This document shows positions 45,201-53,629 of a stretch of 64,000 nt of DNA, in pieces (position 1 is the first letter of the stretch; every line of letters begins with the position of its first letter). Below the pieces are notes generated by a model. That model did not search any database. It was given only the letters and a program-made list of their open reading frames with translations, and had not been told where the DNA came from. Made by a program: the position numbers and the translations under genes. The stretch is from Terriglobia bacterium (lineage in GTDB: Bacteria > Acidobacteriota > Terriglobia > JAJPHL01), in contig JAJPHL010000036.1 in NCBI GenBank assembly GCA_021325275.1, positions 1-64,000 of the forward strand, in the 5' to 3' direction.

Positions 45201-46646
45201 GGAGTTGGCCACGGCCGCGCCGGTCCAATTCACGAAGACTTGTCCGGACGGCGGCGCGTTCGCCGCGATGTTGACGACCGTGCCGGGCGAATACGTTCCG
45301 CTGCCCGTTCCGTTCACCACGTTCAACGTGTATCCGGCGAACGGAATCGTGAACGGCGCGCTGAAGACGTTGCCGGGATTGCGCACCATGAATGTTGTCG
45401 TGGTGGCGTTCCCGCCGTTCCACGTCTGGGCGGTCAACTGGCCGCCGCTGTAGTTCGTAGACAACTGCACGCCGTCTTCCCAAATGTACGAGCCCTGGAC
45501 GAATCCCGTACCCATAACGGTGACGGTCTGCGTGCCCAGCGGCAACGGATTGGGCATGACCGACGTGATCACGGGACCTTGAGCCGCAAAGGATGCCGTG
45601 ACTGTGACGTTCGAGGCGGGCATCGTGACCGTGGTGGACGCCGCGCTCAAGTTGGCGACCTGCGTACTCGAAGGATTCGCGCTCCAGCTTGTGAATGATT
45701 GGCCGGAAGGAACGGTGGCGCTGATCGCGACGACAGTTCCGGCCGCGTAATTGCCGCTGCCGGTACCGCCAACGACGTTCAGCGTGTAAGTGTTCGGTTG
45801 CGATGCCGTGTACGCCGCCGTGACCGTGGTGTTGGCGGCGGGCATGGTGATTGTCGTGGAAGACGCGCTCGGATTTCCGATGACGGCGCCGGCGGGTGTC
45901 GCGCTCCAGCTTGCGAACTGTTGGTTCGCAGGCGGCGCGTTCGCGCTGATCGGCACGACGGTTCCGGCGGCGTAGTTTCCGCTGCCTGATCCGTTCAACA
46001 CGGTCAGCGTGTAGGTGGTCGCGGCGCCGGCGATCGGCACTACGACCGTGTTACTGAAAACATTTCCGGGATTGCGGATCACGAACGTCACGCTGGTGGC
46101 GTTCGCGGCGGTCCAACTAGAGGCGGTCAAATGGCCGGAGACGTAATTCGTGGGCAATTGCGCGCCGTTCTCCCAAATCAACGAACCGTTGACGAAGCCC
46201 GTGCCGTAAACCGTGACGGTCTGCGTTCCGGATGGCAGAGGATTCGGCGAAACGGACGTAATCACGGGCGCCGGCTGCGAGATGGTCACGCTTGCCGAAG
46301 CCACGTGATACTTGTTGCTGGAATCGGTGGCGACCACCGTGATCGTCGCCGGATTTGTTCCGGGCACGTTGGCGGGCGCCGTGTAGAGTCCGTTCTGAGT
46401 GATCGTGCCGTTGGTATTGTTGCCGTTCAGTTTGCCGTCGACATACCAACCGACTTGCGCCGGCGTGAAATTGTTGAAGGCGGCCGCAAATTGCTGCTGC
46501 GCGCCGGTAGCCAGCGAGGCGCTGCTCGGCGAAATGGTGACGGTCTGCGCGCCGGCGAGCGCTACACCGAACAGCAAGGCGATGATCAAGGGCGTCCCGC
46601 GCCATGACAGCGTGCGATTGGAATTGACGTTGCGGACATTCTCCAT
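42234..46646 (-). CDS. Giant secreted protein: Ig/IPT and InlB-B-like repeats plus heparinase/alginate-lyase-like domain
   Basis: The 1470-residue protein has a signal peptide (to about residue 34). An N-terminal Ig-like domain is followed by IPT/TIG blocks (APVITSVSPNPLPSGTQTVTV, repeated near 360). Six or so tandem repeats follow, of the type YTLTVVNGSGSGNYAAGTVVPISA...FTSW...STTITMPANATVTASF, known from surface proteins. From about residue 650 (HPRLWVTPADVTRLQSWA) an all-helical then beta domain resembles the heparinase II/III or alginate-lyase fold, including SINHQQDTAGQFELFRKGEWL. It probably degrades an acidic polysaccharide outside the cell. The C-terminus adds further beta domains. 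Confidence 0.75.
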   Translation of the reverse strand: MENVRNVNSNRTLSWRGTPLIIALLFGVALAGAQTVTISPSSASLATGAQQQFAAAFNNFTPAQVGWYVDGKLNGNNTNGTITQNGLYTAPANVPGTNPATITVVATDSSNKYHVASASVTISQPAPVITSVSPNPLPSGTQTVTVYGTGFVNGSLIWENGAQLPTNYVSGHLTASSWTAANATSVTFVIRNPGNVFSNTVVVPIAGAATTYTLTVLNGSGSGNYAAGTVVPISANAPPANQQFASWSATPAGAVIGNPSASSTTITMPAANTTVTAAYTASQPNTYTLNVVGGTGSGNYAAGTVVAISATVPSGQSFTSWSANPSSTQVANLSAASTTVTMPASNVTVTASFAAQGPVITSVMPNPLPLGTQTVTVMGTGFVQGSYIWEDGVQLSTNYSGGQLTAQTWNGGNATTTTFMVRNPGNVFSAPFTIPFAGYTLNVVNGTGSGTYSPGTVVNIAANAPPSGQVFVNWTGAAVANSNATSTTITMNANATVTANFAVGPLYTLTVVNGQGSGNYAAGTVVAITANPPQGGSQFLDWTGAGVGNVANASSASTTITMPANATSVTASFSYTLTVVNGSGSGNYAAGTVVPISANAAPAGQFFQHWTGQGVANANQPSTSVTMPAAATTVTASYYTPAPVPFPVSAHPRLWVTPADVTRLQSWANNSNPTYVGLQSVIAQAVADYQSAFPGAQLTDKSPTPANPFPDFGDTQGYQGISVEQDAMLLAFQSLIDPNPSNRIGYAQAARNLIMYGLNQAALGQASGLPFRDPLFLAYNRGSATGHEWALTVDWIYNAVDAQNQPILTAADKAVVQQVFMQWSAKLEVASTTGGDNPGAPGVTNSLSLLPNNLPYRMASNNYFLAHARNMTMMGLVLDPQDDPPVNSQLPASSIGNTLRSYILDANGAWLYEEWAMMGEPATVAAAYGVPGNPTGAGFGLASGGLMPEGFLYGESFAYVLEQLLALQTSGFNDPSLSGPQIALIGSPVWDRWVHGYISSMIPTPFVPPTELWEGPVYQFAGYGDMLRTYVEPDAIAPFAMLTALEGETNVTSHQSAARWFAANAPAGGSAGLAARINNPWTWGAQLSVMYYLLLDPAAGAQPDPRPTYSTLFYDAPQGRVVAHSDWTPQGTMFDFKSTWTSINHQQDTAGQFELFRKGEWLTKEMSNYDNNVQGQDTLFHNTLAIQNWSPAGTPGNLAWFETNEWTNGSQWQLGDNAGDPTTTMSSGAGYVYASTDMANLFNRPSIWSPVNAAIDVQQATRDIVWLSNAGGSDYIVTYDRATTGHAGFKRYNLCLVNAPVTTTGANGATISTETMSDGQQLFMQTLLPMNAATSYVNGASQLNPIADLEPTQFIYTVQDASNPTSTRFLHVLQGADAGASMVAATYVQSTSGTAYDGAVFGANAAFFPVSTTTPFGGVTLTLPAGVHTVMVAGLAPGAGYTVQVSGGVITIAAGGSSMADVAGLLTVTY

Positions 46647-46696
46647 GTGCTGCTAACCTCTCCGCCTCTGGCGGTCGTCGAGAACCATTCAGCACA
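46646..46696 (-). promoter_or_regulatory. 5' leader hairpin abutting the start codon of the lyase gene
   Basis: On the minus strand, TGTGCTG (46696-46690) pairs with CAGCACA (46652-46646), whose last base is the A of the start ATG. Inside is a second hairpin CCGCC-AGA-GGCGG. The likely ribosome site GGAGAGG lies in the enclosed loop. The structure could gate translation; it does not match a riboswitch class I know. Confidence 0.4.
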
Positions 46697-47115
46697 CCCG
46701 TAGCGGCGCGCGCCATTCGGCTCTCGCGAGAATTTGGGCGGGCTGCGAAGGGGGATTGCGGACTCAGTTGCTGCCCGTTGATATAAGCGCAATCCAGGGA
46801 CAATTTTTCGCATTCTTTTGCACCGCGGCGCGTTTTTTAATCGTGGATGGGTCTAAATTGGGGCCGAAGTCCTAGGTCGAAACCGGATTTGCCACCCGAG
46901 CGAACAGGATGCGACAACCGCGCGTCCTCCATAGGGGGCCGGAAACTTCGGTGTCGCGTCCGTTGTGAGCGAAGTTACCGGAGAGACACCGAGGCCATCG
47001 AGCAGAATGATTCCTCGGTGTTCTGCGTCTCGATGGCAAGAGCGTGCCTCCAACGCGACTGTCACCGCCGCCACTTTGGTAGTGATTGGGATCACATCTC
47101 GGTGTGCCTCCGTCC
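46697..47115. other. Gene-free intergenic region with interlocking stems
   Basis: There is no convincing open frame. At 46986-47036 two stems interlock: ACACCGAGG/CCTCGGTGT (46986-46994 with 47013-47021) and CCATCGAG/CTCGATGG (46995-47002 with 47029-47036), extended by CAGAA/TTCTG. The two are either mutually exclusive or form an H-type pseudoknot. The stretch may also be a degenerate member of the tandem-word palindromes seen at 27244, 33903 and 57050. Confidence 0.45.
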
Positions 47116-47145
47116 TTGACAGGACGGGCGCGAACGTCATAGAGT
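47116..47145 (+). promoter_or_regulatory. Predicted promoter of the 47213 gene
   Basis: A perfect -35 box TTGACA (47116-47121) and TAGAGT (47140-47145) are separated by 18 nt. The leader of about 60 nt contains an AAAGGGG ribosome site before the ATG. Confidence 0.55.
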
Positions 47146-47212
47146 CTTTCTTGTTCCTGCTTCTGTTCCAGTGGGAGGGACAACCAACGTCCGAGAAAAA
47201 GGGGATTGCTCC

Positions 47213-47539
47213 ATGAAGAAGACTGCGATCGTATTAGGGTTTGTGATGCTGCTCGCGACGGTTGCGTTCGCCGCCGATAGCTGGACCGGCTACGTGACTG
47301 ATTCGAAGTGCGCGGCCGGCGGCAAGTCCGGCGCGGACCATGCGGCGTGCGCGAAGAAGTGCATTGGCGGCGGCGATTCCGCCGTTCTCGTCGTGGATGG
47401 CAAGGTCGTCAAGATCGCCAATCAGGACAAGATCAAGGGTCATGAAGGACATCACGTCACCGTCACCGGCAAGCTGGAAGGCGACTCGCTGACCATTGCT
47501 TCGCTGAAGATGGTGGAAGACAAGCCGGCGCCGAAGTAA
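47213..47539 (+). CDS. Small secreted cysteine-containing protein
   Basis: The 108-residue protein has a clear signal peptide (MKKTAIVLGFVMLLATVAFAA). The mature part starts DSWTGYVTDSKCAAGGKSGADHAACAKKCIGGGD, with three cysteines and a His that could bind metal or form a disulfide. A small beta-barrel-like stretch follows (VLVVDGKVVKI, HHVTVTGKLEGDSLTI). Comparable short secreted proteins seem common in acidobacteria, but no function is known. It has its own promoter and terminator, so it is monocistronic. Confidence 0.75.
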   Translation: MKKTAIVLGFVMLLATVAFAADSWTGYVTDSKCAAGGKSGADHAACAKKCIGGGDSAVLVVDGKVVKIANQDKIKGHEGHHVTVTGKLEGDSLTIASLKMVEDKPAPK

Positions 47540-47581
47540 ATCGCGCGGCAGTTTTTCGTCAGGTTCTTTTGGGGTAGGGTT

Positions 47582-47614
47582 GGGGACAGGCGGCGGCCTG
47601 TCCCCGTTTTTTTT
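47582..47614 (+). terminator. Rho-independent terminator of the 47213 gene
   Basis: A perfect 9-bp stem GGGGACAGG/CCTGTCCCC with loop CGGCGG is followed by G and eight T residues. Confidence 0.9.
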
Positions 47615-47632
47615 GTATCAAGCAATCGCCGG

Positions 47633-48496
47633 CTACAGCAAGCGGAATGTCACCTGTACCTGCGCCGCCACCGGCACTGCGCGACCATCCTTTGTGCCTG
47701 GTTTGAAGCGCCACTGCTTCACTGCCTCGATGGCGCGTTCGTCCAAACCGAGACCCGCGGCACGCGCCACCCGCGCGTCAGCGACGTGACCATCGGCGTC
47801 CACGATGATGTTTAGGAGCACCGTGCCCTGGAATTTCGCGCGACGTGCGGCGTCGGTGAATTCGGGATCGACCGAGTAAATCACCACAGGATTCGTCGCG
47901 CCGGTGACCAGGTGAATGTTCCCGTTCCAAATGCCGGGGCCGCCGGGGCCGGGACCAGAGCCGGGGCCATTGCCGGGACCTACTCCACCGCAACAGCCAC
48001 TACCCATCCCTCCGCCACCCCCTGGACCATTCGAGGGCGGACCCGCTTTACCATTCGGATCGCCGAAGAACGGAAGGTCCGGCGATTTCAGTTGCAAATC
48101 GGGCGGACCCGGCAGCGAAGGATCGACTTCAAGTTTCGCGTTTACCGCGCGAATCACTTGTTCCGGTGGCGCGAACGGCTCGAGCGAAAACTTCGGCGCC
48201 CGCCCAATCGCCGCGGGAGTTGGCGAACGATCGCCGCCGCCCCCGCCGCCATCGCGATCCGGTTGCATCAACTTGATCACGTCGTGCAAGTCGGAAGGCA
48301 TGAGCAGCGGTGTGGGATTCGCCGGCGCGATCGGTTGTGTCACCCGGCCACCGAGCGATAGCAACACGCCGATCGCCAGCAAATGCACGATCACCGATGC
48401 AATGCGAGAAGAAGGAGAAGGCCCCGGCCCGGCCGGCAGGAGCAGATGGGGAACGTTTGGATCTACTGCATTCGGAGAAACAACGCGCTGGGACAC
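47633..48496 (-). CDS. TonB-family energy transducer with glycine-rich linker
   Basis: The 287-residue protein starts with GTG behind an AGAGG site. It has one membrane anchor (about 30-50, IASVIVHLLAIGVLLSLGG), a linker rich in Gly and Pro (PGGGGGMGSGCCGGVGPGNG), and a TonB-C domain (VIYSVDPEFTDAARRAKFQGTVLLNIIV, EAVKQWRFKPGTKDGRAVPV). TonB proteins pass proton-motive energy to outer-membrane receptors. It lies 44 nt downstream of a paralogue at 48541, probably in the same transcript. Confidence 0.87.
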   Translation of the reverse strand: MSQRVVSPNAVDPNVPHLLLPAGPGPSPSSRIASVIVHLLAIGVLLSLGGRVTQPIAPANPTPLLMPSDLHDVIKLMQPDRDGGGGGGDRSPTPAAIGRAPKFSLEPFAPPEQVIRAVNAKLEVDPSLPGPPDLQLKSPDLPFFGDPNGKAGPPSNGPGGGGGMGSGCCGGVGPGNGPGSGPGPGGPGIWNGNIHLVTGATNPVVIYSVDPEFTDAARRAKFQGTVLLNIIVDADGHVADARVARAAGLGLDERAIEAVKQWRFKPGTKDGRAVPVAAQVQVTFRLL

Positions 48497-48540
48497 AGCG
48501 CACCTCTGATTCTCCGGCCTGTTTCTACAACACTGTTGTG

Positions 48541-49542
48541 CTACAGCAAGCGGAAGGTCACTTCAATCTGTGCATAAACGGGAACCGGACGACCATCCTT
48601 CATTCCCGGCTTGAACTTCCACTGTTTCACGGCTTCCAGCGCTTTTTCGTCGAGGCCCAAACCCACGGCCTTCACGACGCGCGGATCTTTCACGTGTCCG
48701 TCGGCGTCCACCACGATCTGCACCAGCACCGTGCCCTGATACTTGGCCTTGCGCGCGGCTTCGGTGAATTCCGGCTCCACGCGATAGATCGGCACAGGAG
48801 GCGTAACACCACCACCTACGCGAAAAGCCCCGCCGCCGAATCCGCCGCCCGATCCGGGCCCGAATCCGCCGCCGTTGCCGGAGCCGACGCCGCCGCCGTT
48901 ACCCGATCCAATGCCGCCGCCCGATCCCGTGCCGTTCGAAGGCGGACCATTCACGCCATTCGGATCGCCCCACACGCTCATGTTGGGGCTGGGCAGTTTC
49001 AGGTCGGGAGGTCCGAGCAAAGTCGGATCCATTTCCAGTTTCGGATCCACGGCGCGAACCACGGCCATGGGAGGCGTGAACTGCTCGTTCGAAAACTTTG
49101 GCAACCGGCCCTTTGACGCCGCGGTCAACGAGCGATCACCGCCGCCACCGCCGCCGCCCATTTTGTCGGGCTTGTTCATCTTGACGGCTTCATACGGCTT
49201 GATGTCGTCGGGGAGAAAAACTTTCGTCACGGCCTTATCGAGGCCGGTCTTTTTGGCGACCGCGCCGCCGGTGAGGATGATCAACCCGATGACCACCCCG
49301 TGAATCAACACCGACATGGGTCCGGAAACTTTGCCGTAGCGATAGTCGCCCCAAATGTCGCGCACCGCCACGGGCTTGGAGGTGGTTTGCAGCGGAGGGA
49401 GCTTGCTGAACTCCGTCAGTTCCTTGACGTTCTCGATGATCGACTTCCACCACGGGATTTCGACCGTCGGCACAAGCAGCCGAGCTAAGTGCAAATCGGC
49501 TTCGTCGTTAGGCTGTGGCGGTTGGCGATTGTAAGGTTCCAT
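48541..49542 (-). CDS. TonB-family energy transducer, larger paralogue
   Basis: From the ATG at 49542 the product is 333 residues; the open frame to 49605 adds 21 residues that are unlikely to be translated. A cytoplasmic N-terminus with IWGDYRYGKVSGPMSV precedes a membrane helix (VLIHGVVIGLIILTGG). The linker is glycine-rich, and the TonB-C domain (IYRVEPEFTEAARKAKYQGTVLVQIVV, EAVKQWKFKPGMKDGRPVPV) closely matches the downstream protein. The pair arose by tandem duplication. It may serve the receptor at 27337 or others elsewhere. Confidence 0.85.
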   Translation of the reverse strand: MEPYNRQPPQPNDEADLHLARLLVPTVEIPWWKSIIENVKELTEFSKLPPLQTTSKPVAVRDIWGDYRYGKVSGPMSVLIHGVVIGLIILTGGAVAKKTGLDKAVTKVFLPDDIKPYEAVKMNKPDKMGGGGGGGDRSLTAASKGRLPKFSNEQFTPPMAVVRAVDPKLEMDPTLLGPPDLKLPSPNMSVWGDPNGVNGPPSNGTGSGGGIGSGNGGGVGSGNGGGFGPGSGGGFGGGAFRVGGGVTPPVPIYRVEPEFTEAARKAKYQGTVLVQIVVDADGHVKDPRVVKAVGLGLDEKALEAVKQWKFKPGMKDGRPVPVYAQIEVTFRLL

Positions 49543-49908
49543 GGTGATATTGCGGACGTCCCAAGGTCCTGCCAAGTTCATACTACCACATCCGATTTGA
49601 CGCAAGAAGCAGCTTTGCCATAAGCCTGCTGGTTGCGAAAAGGTGTTGCGCGACCGGCCCTTCGCGAGACACCCGGACGGTTCCTTGAGCTAGTCCTCTC
49701 CTCTAGTCTAGACGCTGATAGTACCCCAACAGTTTCCCGGAATGTGCGTAACGAATCGTAAAATGATGCGAATGGCGTCTGCACGAAAACGGTGCACAGG
49801 CGCCACTGCCGCAAGCCGGGCTTGGATCCTTGCGCCCGACGATGGGGCTCCGCCAGTCAACTTCACGGCACACACAAAAAAGCGCGGCCAACGGCGCCCG
49901 CGCTACGG
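49543..49908. other. Intergenic region between divergent tonB and peptidase genes
   Basis: Only promoter-like sequence can be suggested: on the minus strand an extended -10, TGGTAGTAT, near 49590 for the tonB pair, and on the plus strand TATATT (49909-49914), 8 nt before the peptidase ATG. No RNA gene or conserved frame was seen. Confidence 0.4.
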
Positions 49909-49922
49909 TATATTGCTCGTCT

Positions 49923-52900
49923 ATGAGAAATCGCCTTCTTCTCGCTTTCATGAGCCTCTCCGTCGCAACGGCACTTCTCGCCCAAGCCGGCACCAACGTG
50001 CCCGTGCGCCCGGGACGCGATCCCAATCAGCCGATCGACGAGGAATACACCAAGAAGATCCGCGAGTACACCACCGAGCCGTTCTTCAATTCGCCGGTCA
50101 CCGACTATCTACCGGCGTCGAAGACCGTGCCCACGCCGAAAGCCGTGCTCGGCGACGTCGCCGGCGCGCCGGGGATTCTCCCGTACGCCGAGGATGTCTA
50201 TCGCTACATGCGCATGCTCGAAAAAGCGTCGCCGCGCGTGAAGGTGATGCACATCGGCGAAACCGAGGAAGGCCGCGAGATGATCGCGGTGGCCGTCGCC
50301 GACGAAAAGTTGATCGCCAAGCTCGACGAAAACCGCGCGCGCCTCGCCAAACTCGCCGATCCGCGCACGATCAACATGAACGATGTTGAAGCCGACAAGC
50401 TGGTCGCGCAGTCCACGCCGATTTACTACATCACCGGCACGATTCACTCCACCGAAACCGGCGCGCCGACCGCCTTGATGGAATTGGCGTATCGCCTGAC
50501 CGTCGACGACAGCCCCTACATCAAGTTCATTCGCGAAAACGTGATCACGATGATCACGCCGGTGGTGGAGGTCGACGGCCGCGATCGCATGGTGGACATT
50601 TACAAGTGGCATCTGGCGAATCCCGGCAAACAGTGGCCGAGCCTCGTGTATTGGGGACACTATGTGGCGCACGACAACAATCGCGACGCCATGGGCCTGA
50701 CGCTCCAGCTTACGCGAAATGTTCTGAAGACTTTTGTGGGACAAAAGGCGCAAGTCCTGCACGATCTGCACGAGTCGGTGCCGTATCTTTACGACAACAC
50801 CGTCGGCGACGGTCCCTACAACGCCTGGATCGATCCGATTCTCGCCGACGAGTGGCAGATGATCGGCTGGAACAACGTCCTGGAAATGACCAAGTTCAAA
50901 ATGCCCGGCGTCTTTACGCACGGCACATTCGACACGTGGTCGCCGAGCTACTTGATGTTCATCGCCGCGATGCACAACGGCATCAGCCGCTTGTACGAAA
51001 CCTTCGGCAACGGCGGCGCGGACACTGAAGAGCGCACGCTGCGCCCCAACGAATACAATCGCACCTGGTATAAGCAGAATCCGCCGCTGCCCAAGGCCAA
51101 GTGGTCGCAGCGCAACAACAACAACTACGAGCAAACGGGACTCATCACCGGCCTGGGATACTTCGCGGCCAACGGAAAATATTTCCTGCGGAACTTCTAC
51201 GAGAAGTCCAAGCGCTCCATCGAAAAGGCGAAAGTCGAAGGACCGGCGGCCTACGTTTTCCCCTCTGACGATCCCCGCCCCGGCGGTCAAGCGGACTTGT
51301 TGCGCATGTTGCAGGATCAGGGCGCGGAAGTTTCGAAAGCCACCGCATCGTTCACCGTGCTGATGCCCGCGAAGAAGGCCCCGGCGACCGGTGGCCGCGG
51401 AGGACGCGGTGGCCGTGGCGGCGCCGCGCCGACCGAAGGCGAAACCGCAAACGCGACACCCGCACCGAAACCGCAGCCCACGCCGCGGACTTTCCCCGCA
51501 GGCAGCTACGTGGTCCGCATGGATCAGCCGTATTCACGCATCGTCGACACGCTGCTTGACTATCAATACTGGGCGACGAACGATCCGCAACGCGCGATCT
51601 ACGACGACACCGGTTGGACCTTCGGTGAACTCGGCAACGTACAAGTGGTGCGCGTCACCGACGTGAAAGTGCTCGATGCGCCGATGGATCGCATTACAAC
51701 ACCGGTGAAACCGGCGGGAGGTCTGCAAGGCGGATCGAGCGTTTACTTGATCAATCACAACGCCGACAATGCGCTGGTGACGCTCCGTTACGCACTGAAA
51801 GGCGCGAAGTTCGAAGCAGCGGAAGATCCCTTCGACGCCGCGGGACATCATTTCAATCGCGGATCGTTCATCGTAAGCGACGTGGCGTCAGCGGACATCA
51901 ACAAAGCGCTCGGCGAGTTGGGAATTGTCGGCTACGGCGTCGACGCCGCGCCGTCGGTGAAGACGCATCCGGTCGGTGTGCCGCGCGTCGCCATCATGCA
52001 CACGTGGCAAGGCACGCAAGCCGAGGGCTGGTGGCGCGTGGAGTTCGATCACCTGAAAGTTCCCTACGATTACATCAACACGCAAAAGATCGCCGGCATG
52101 GATTTGCGCGCCAAGTACGACGTGATCGTCTTCGCGCCGGGCGGCCGCGGAAATCCCCTGTCGGTCATCCAGGGCTCGCCGATGTACGGCAATCCGCTAC
52201 CCTGGAAAAAAACGGAACTGACGCCGAACTTGAACGGATCGCCGGGGCATCCCCTCGATGAAACCGACGACATGCGTCCGGGCATGGGCTGGGTCGGCCT
52301 CGAACATTTGCAGGAGTTCGTGCGCAAGGGCGGACTGCTCATCACCGCCAACGACTCGACCGCGTTCCCGATGACCTTCGGCATGACGCCCGGCGTTTCC
52401 ACCACTCCGGCGCGCAATCTAAAGGTCACCGGATCGGCGCTACGCTCGAAGATGGTCGACGCGGCCAGTCCGATTGTTTACGGATATTCGGACAATCTCG
52501 CGATCTTCGCGTCGAACCCGCCGATCTTCGGCGTAAGCAATCAAGCGGGCGGTGGCGGAGGAGGTGGACGCGGCGGCGCGGGTGGCGGTGGCGGGGAGCG
52601 TCCCACGGGGCGCGGAACGGCCGACGATGCCGATCAAGTTCAGGGCTTTGGCCCCACCGAAGTGCCCGAAGAACCGCGCGCGGAAACCTGGCAAGCGCAG
52701 CCGCTCACCGACGAGCAAATGCGGAATCCTGTGGGCGTGATCCCACCGGCACAGCGTCCCCGCGTGGTGTTGCGCTACGCCAACGCCAATGAGCTGCTCG
52801 TCTCGGGCTTGCTCGATACCGGCAACGAACTGGCGCAGCATCCTGCAATTGTCGACGCGCATTACGGCGATGGTCACGTGGTGCTGTTCTCGAACAATCC

Positions 52901-53000
52901 GTTCTGGCGCGCGGAAACGCAAGGCAGTTACTTCCTGGTCTTCAACGCGATCCTGAATTTCGATCACTTGGACGCAGGCCGGAAACTCGATAATCGCTAG
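49923..53000 (+). CDS. Exported M14-family zinc carboxypeptidase-like protein
   Basis: From ATG 49923 the protein is 1025 residues, with a signal peptide (MRNRLLLAFMSLSVATALLAQ). The upstream part of the frame lacks coding character, and a TATATT box 8 nt before this ATG supports the start. The M14 domain shows YAEDVYRYMRMLEKASPRVKVMHIGETEEGREM and the zinc motif HSTETGAP (HxxE), with the third ligand likely in HDLHES. Two Gly/Arg-rich low-complexity linkers (near 490 and 880) separate C-terminal domains, the last with DAHYGDGHVVLFSNNPFWRAET. It probably trims peptides outside the cytoplasm. Confidence 0.85.
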   Translation: MRNRLLLAFMSLSVATALLAQAGTNVPVRPGRDPNQPIDEEYTKKIREYTTEPFFNSPVTDYLPASKTVPTPKAVLGDVAGAPGILPYAEDVYRYMRMLEKASPRVKVMHIGETEEGREMIAVAVADEKLIAKLDENRARLAKLADPRTINMNDVEADKLVAQSTPIYYITGTIHSTETGAPTALMELAYRLTVDDSPYIKFIRENVITMITPVVEVDGRDRMVDIYKWHLANPGKQWPSLVYWGHYVAHDNNRDAMGLTLQLTRNVLKTFVGQKAQVLHDLHESVPYLYDNTVGDGPYNAWIDPILADEWQMIGWNNVLEMTKFKMPGVFTHGTFDTWSPSYLMFIAAMHNGISRLYETFGNGGADTEERTLRPNEYNRTWYKQNPPLPKAKWSQRNNNNYEQTGLITGLGYFAANGKYFLRNFYEKSKRSIEKAKVEGPAAYVFPSDDPRPGGQADLLRMLQDQGAEVSKATASFTVLMPAKKAPATGGRGGRGGRGGAAPTEGETANATPAPKPQPTPRTFPAGSYVVRMDQPYSRIVDTLLDYQYWATNDPQRAIYDDTGWTFGELGNVQVVRVTDVKVLDAPMDRITTPVKPAGGLQGGSSVYLINHNADNALVTLRYALKGAKFEAAEDPFDAAGHHFNRGSFIVSDVASADINKALGELGIVGYGVDAAPSVKTHPVGVPRVAIMHTWQGTQAEGWWRVEFDHLKVPYDYINTQKIAGMDLRAKYDVIVFAPGGRGNPLSVIQGSPMYGNPLPWKKTELTPNLNGSPGHPLDETDDMRPGMGWVGLEHLQEFVRKGGLLITANDSTAFPMTFGMTPGVSTTPARNLKVTGSALRSKMVDAASPIVYGYSDNLAIFASNPPIFGVSNQAGGGGGGGRGGAGGGGGERPTGRGTADDADQVQGFGPTEVPEEPRAETWQAQPLTDEQMRNPVGVIPPAQRPRVVLRYANANELLVSGLLDTGNELAQHPAIVDAHYGDGHVVLFSNNPFWRAETQGSYFLVFNAILNFDHLDAGRKLDNR

Positions 53001-53012
53001 AATCACAAAAGG

Positions 53013-53062
53013 ATGCACCGCGCGGATCGCGTTTTTACTCGATAGGCGATCCGCAGGTGCAT
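53013..53062. terminator. Long hairpin after the M14 peptidase gene
   Basis: ATGCACC and GCGGATCGC pair with GCGATCCGC and GGTGCAT around a 15-nt loop that contains a T-run. No T-tract follows the stem, so it may act as a mRNA 3'-end stabiliser rather than an intrinsic terminator. Confidence 0.5.
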
Positions 53063-53155
53063 GACCGACGACCTATGTCCTACGGGCCAGACGCATTTCA
53101 GTAAAGTTGTCGCTTGATTTTGCCGATCTCATTTGGAGTATTCTCTAAGTAAGAG

Positions 53156-53533
53156 ATGAACTACCAGACCCACATTCAGGAGCCGTCGCTCTTTCGGCCG
53201 CATCCCAACCTAGCGGACGAAGTGAACGACGCGATTTGCCGCTCGGAAGTGGAGGGCGGCGTCTTTCTCGAATCGCTGCCGGTGGACGCTAGTCTCGAAG
53301 TGCAGACGGAAAACCGCTCGTACCATATCGTGGTGAAAGGCAAGGGACAGGCGCTGATCTCCGGCCACCCCGAGTTTTGCCCCGATCCCGTGCTGGTCGG
53401 CATTCACGGGTCCACTTGGGGCGGCTCGATGCTCAAGGTCGGATACCTCGGCCGCGGCATGCGCCTGGAGTTTGGACACAAGCCCTTCGGCGTGATCACC
53501 ACGTCTCGCATCCGCGAGATCAAACAGGTTTAG
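53156..53533 (+). CDS. Conserved hypothetical protein, 125 residues
   Basis: I do not recognise the family. The product is soluble and mostly beta in pattern: [58 protein letters not shown] and [14 protein letters not shown]. The central [10 protein letters not shown] and the C-terminal [10 protein letters not shown] look conserved-like. TTGATT and TATTCT boxes with 19-nt spacing precede the ATG. It lies upstream of the Nramp gene with a 94-nt gap. Confidence 0.65.
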   Translation: MNYQTHIQEPSLFRPHPNLADEVNDAICRSEVEGGVFLESLPVDASLEVQTENRSYHIVVKGKGQALISGHPEFCPDPVLVGIHGSTWGGSMLKVGYLGRGMRLEFGHKPFGVITTSRIREIKQV

Positions 53534-53609
53534 CTAACACCATTTGCCGCGCGGCGCCGCCGCGCTCCAAGCAGGATCTTTCCTCTGGACAGGCGCGCCC
53601 GTTCATGAC

Positions 53610-53629
53610 ATATTAACCGTGGTTAATAT
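53610..53629. promoter_or_regulatory. Perfect palindrome over the Nramp start codon, likely metalloregulator operator
   Basis: ATATTAACCGTGGTTAATAT is a perfect inverted repeat (9+2+9) covering the first two bases of the ATG at 53628. TTAACC/GGTTAA half-sites resemble operators of DtxR/MntR-type manganese or iron repressors. A repressor bound here would block the start of transcription or translation. Confidence 0.6.

Noticed and set aside
43980-45698. 572-codon plus-strand open frame within the giant secreted protein gene
   Set aside because: Antisense shadow of the repeat region; repetitive Arg-rich translation with no start signal.
49878-49905. Minus-strand terminator-like hairpin GCGCGG...CCGCGC followed by six T
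   Set aside because: No minus-strand gene ends there; it lies just before the peptidase start and is probably chance in GC-rich DNA.
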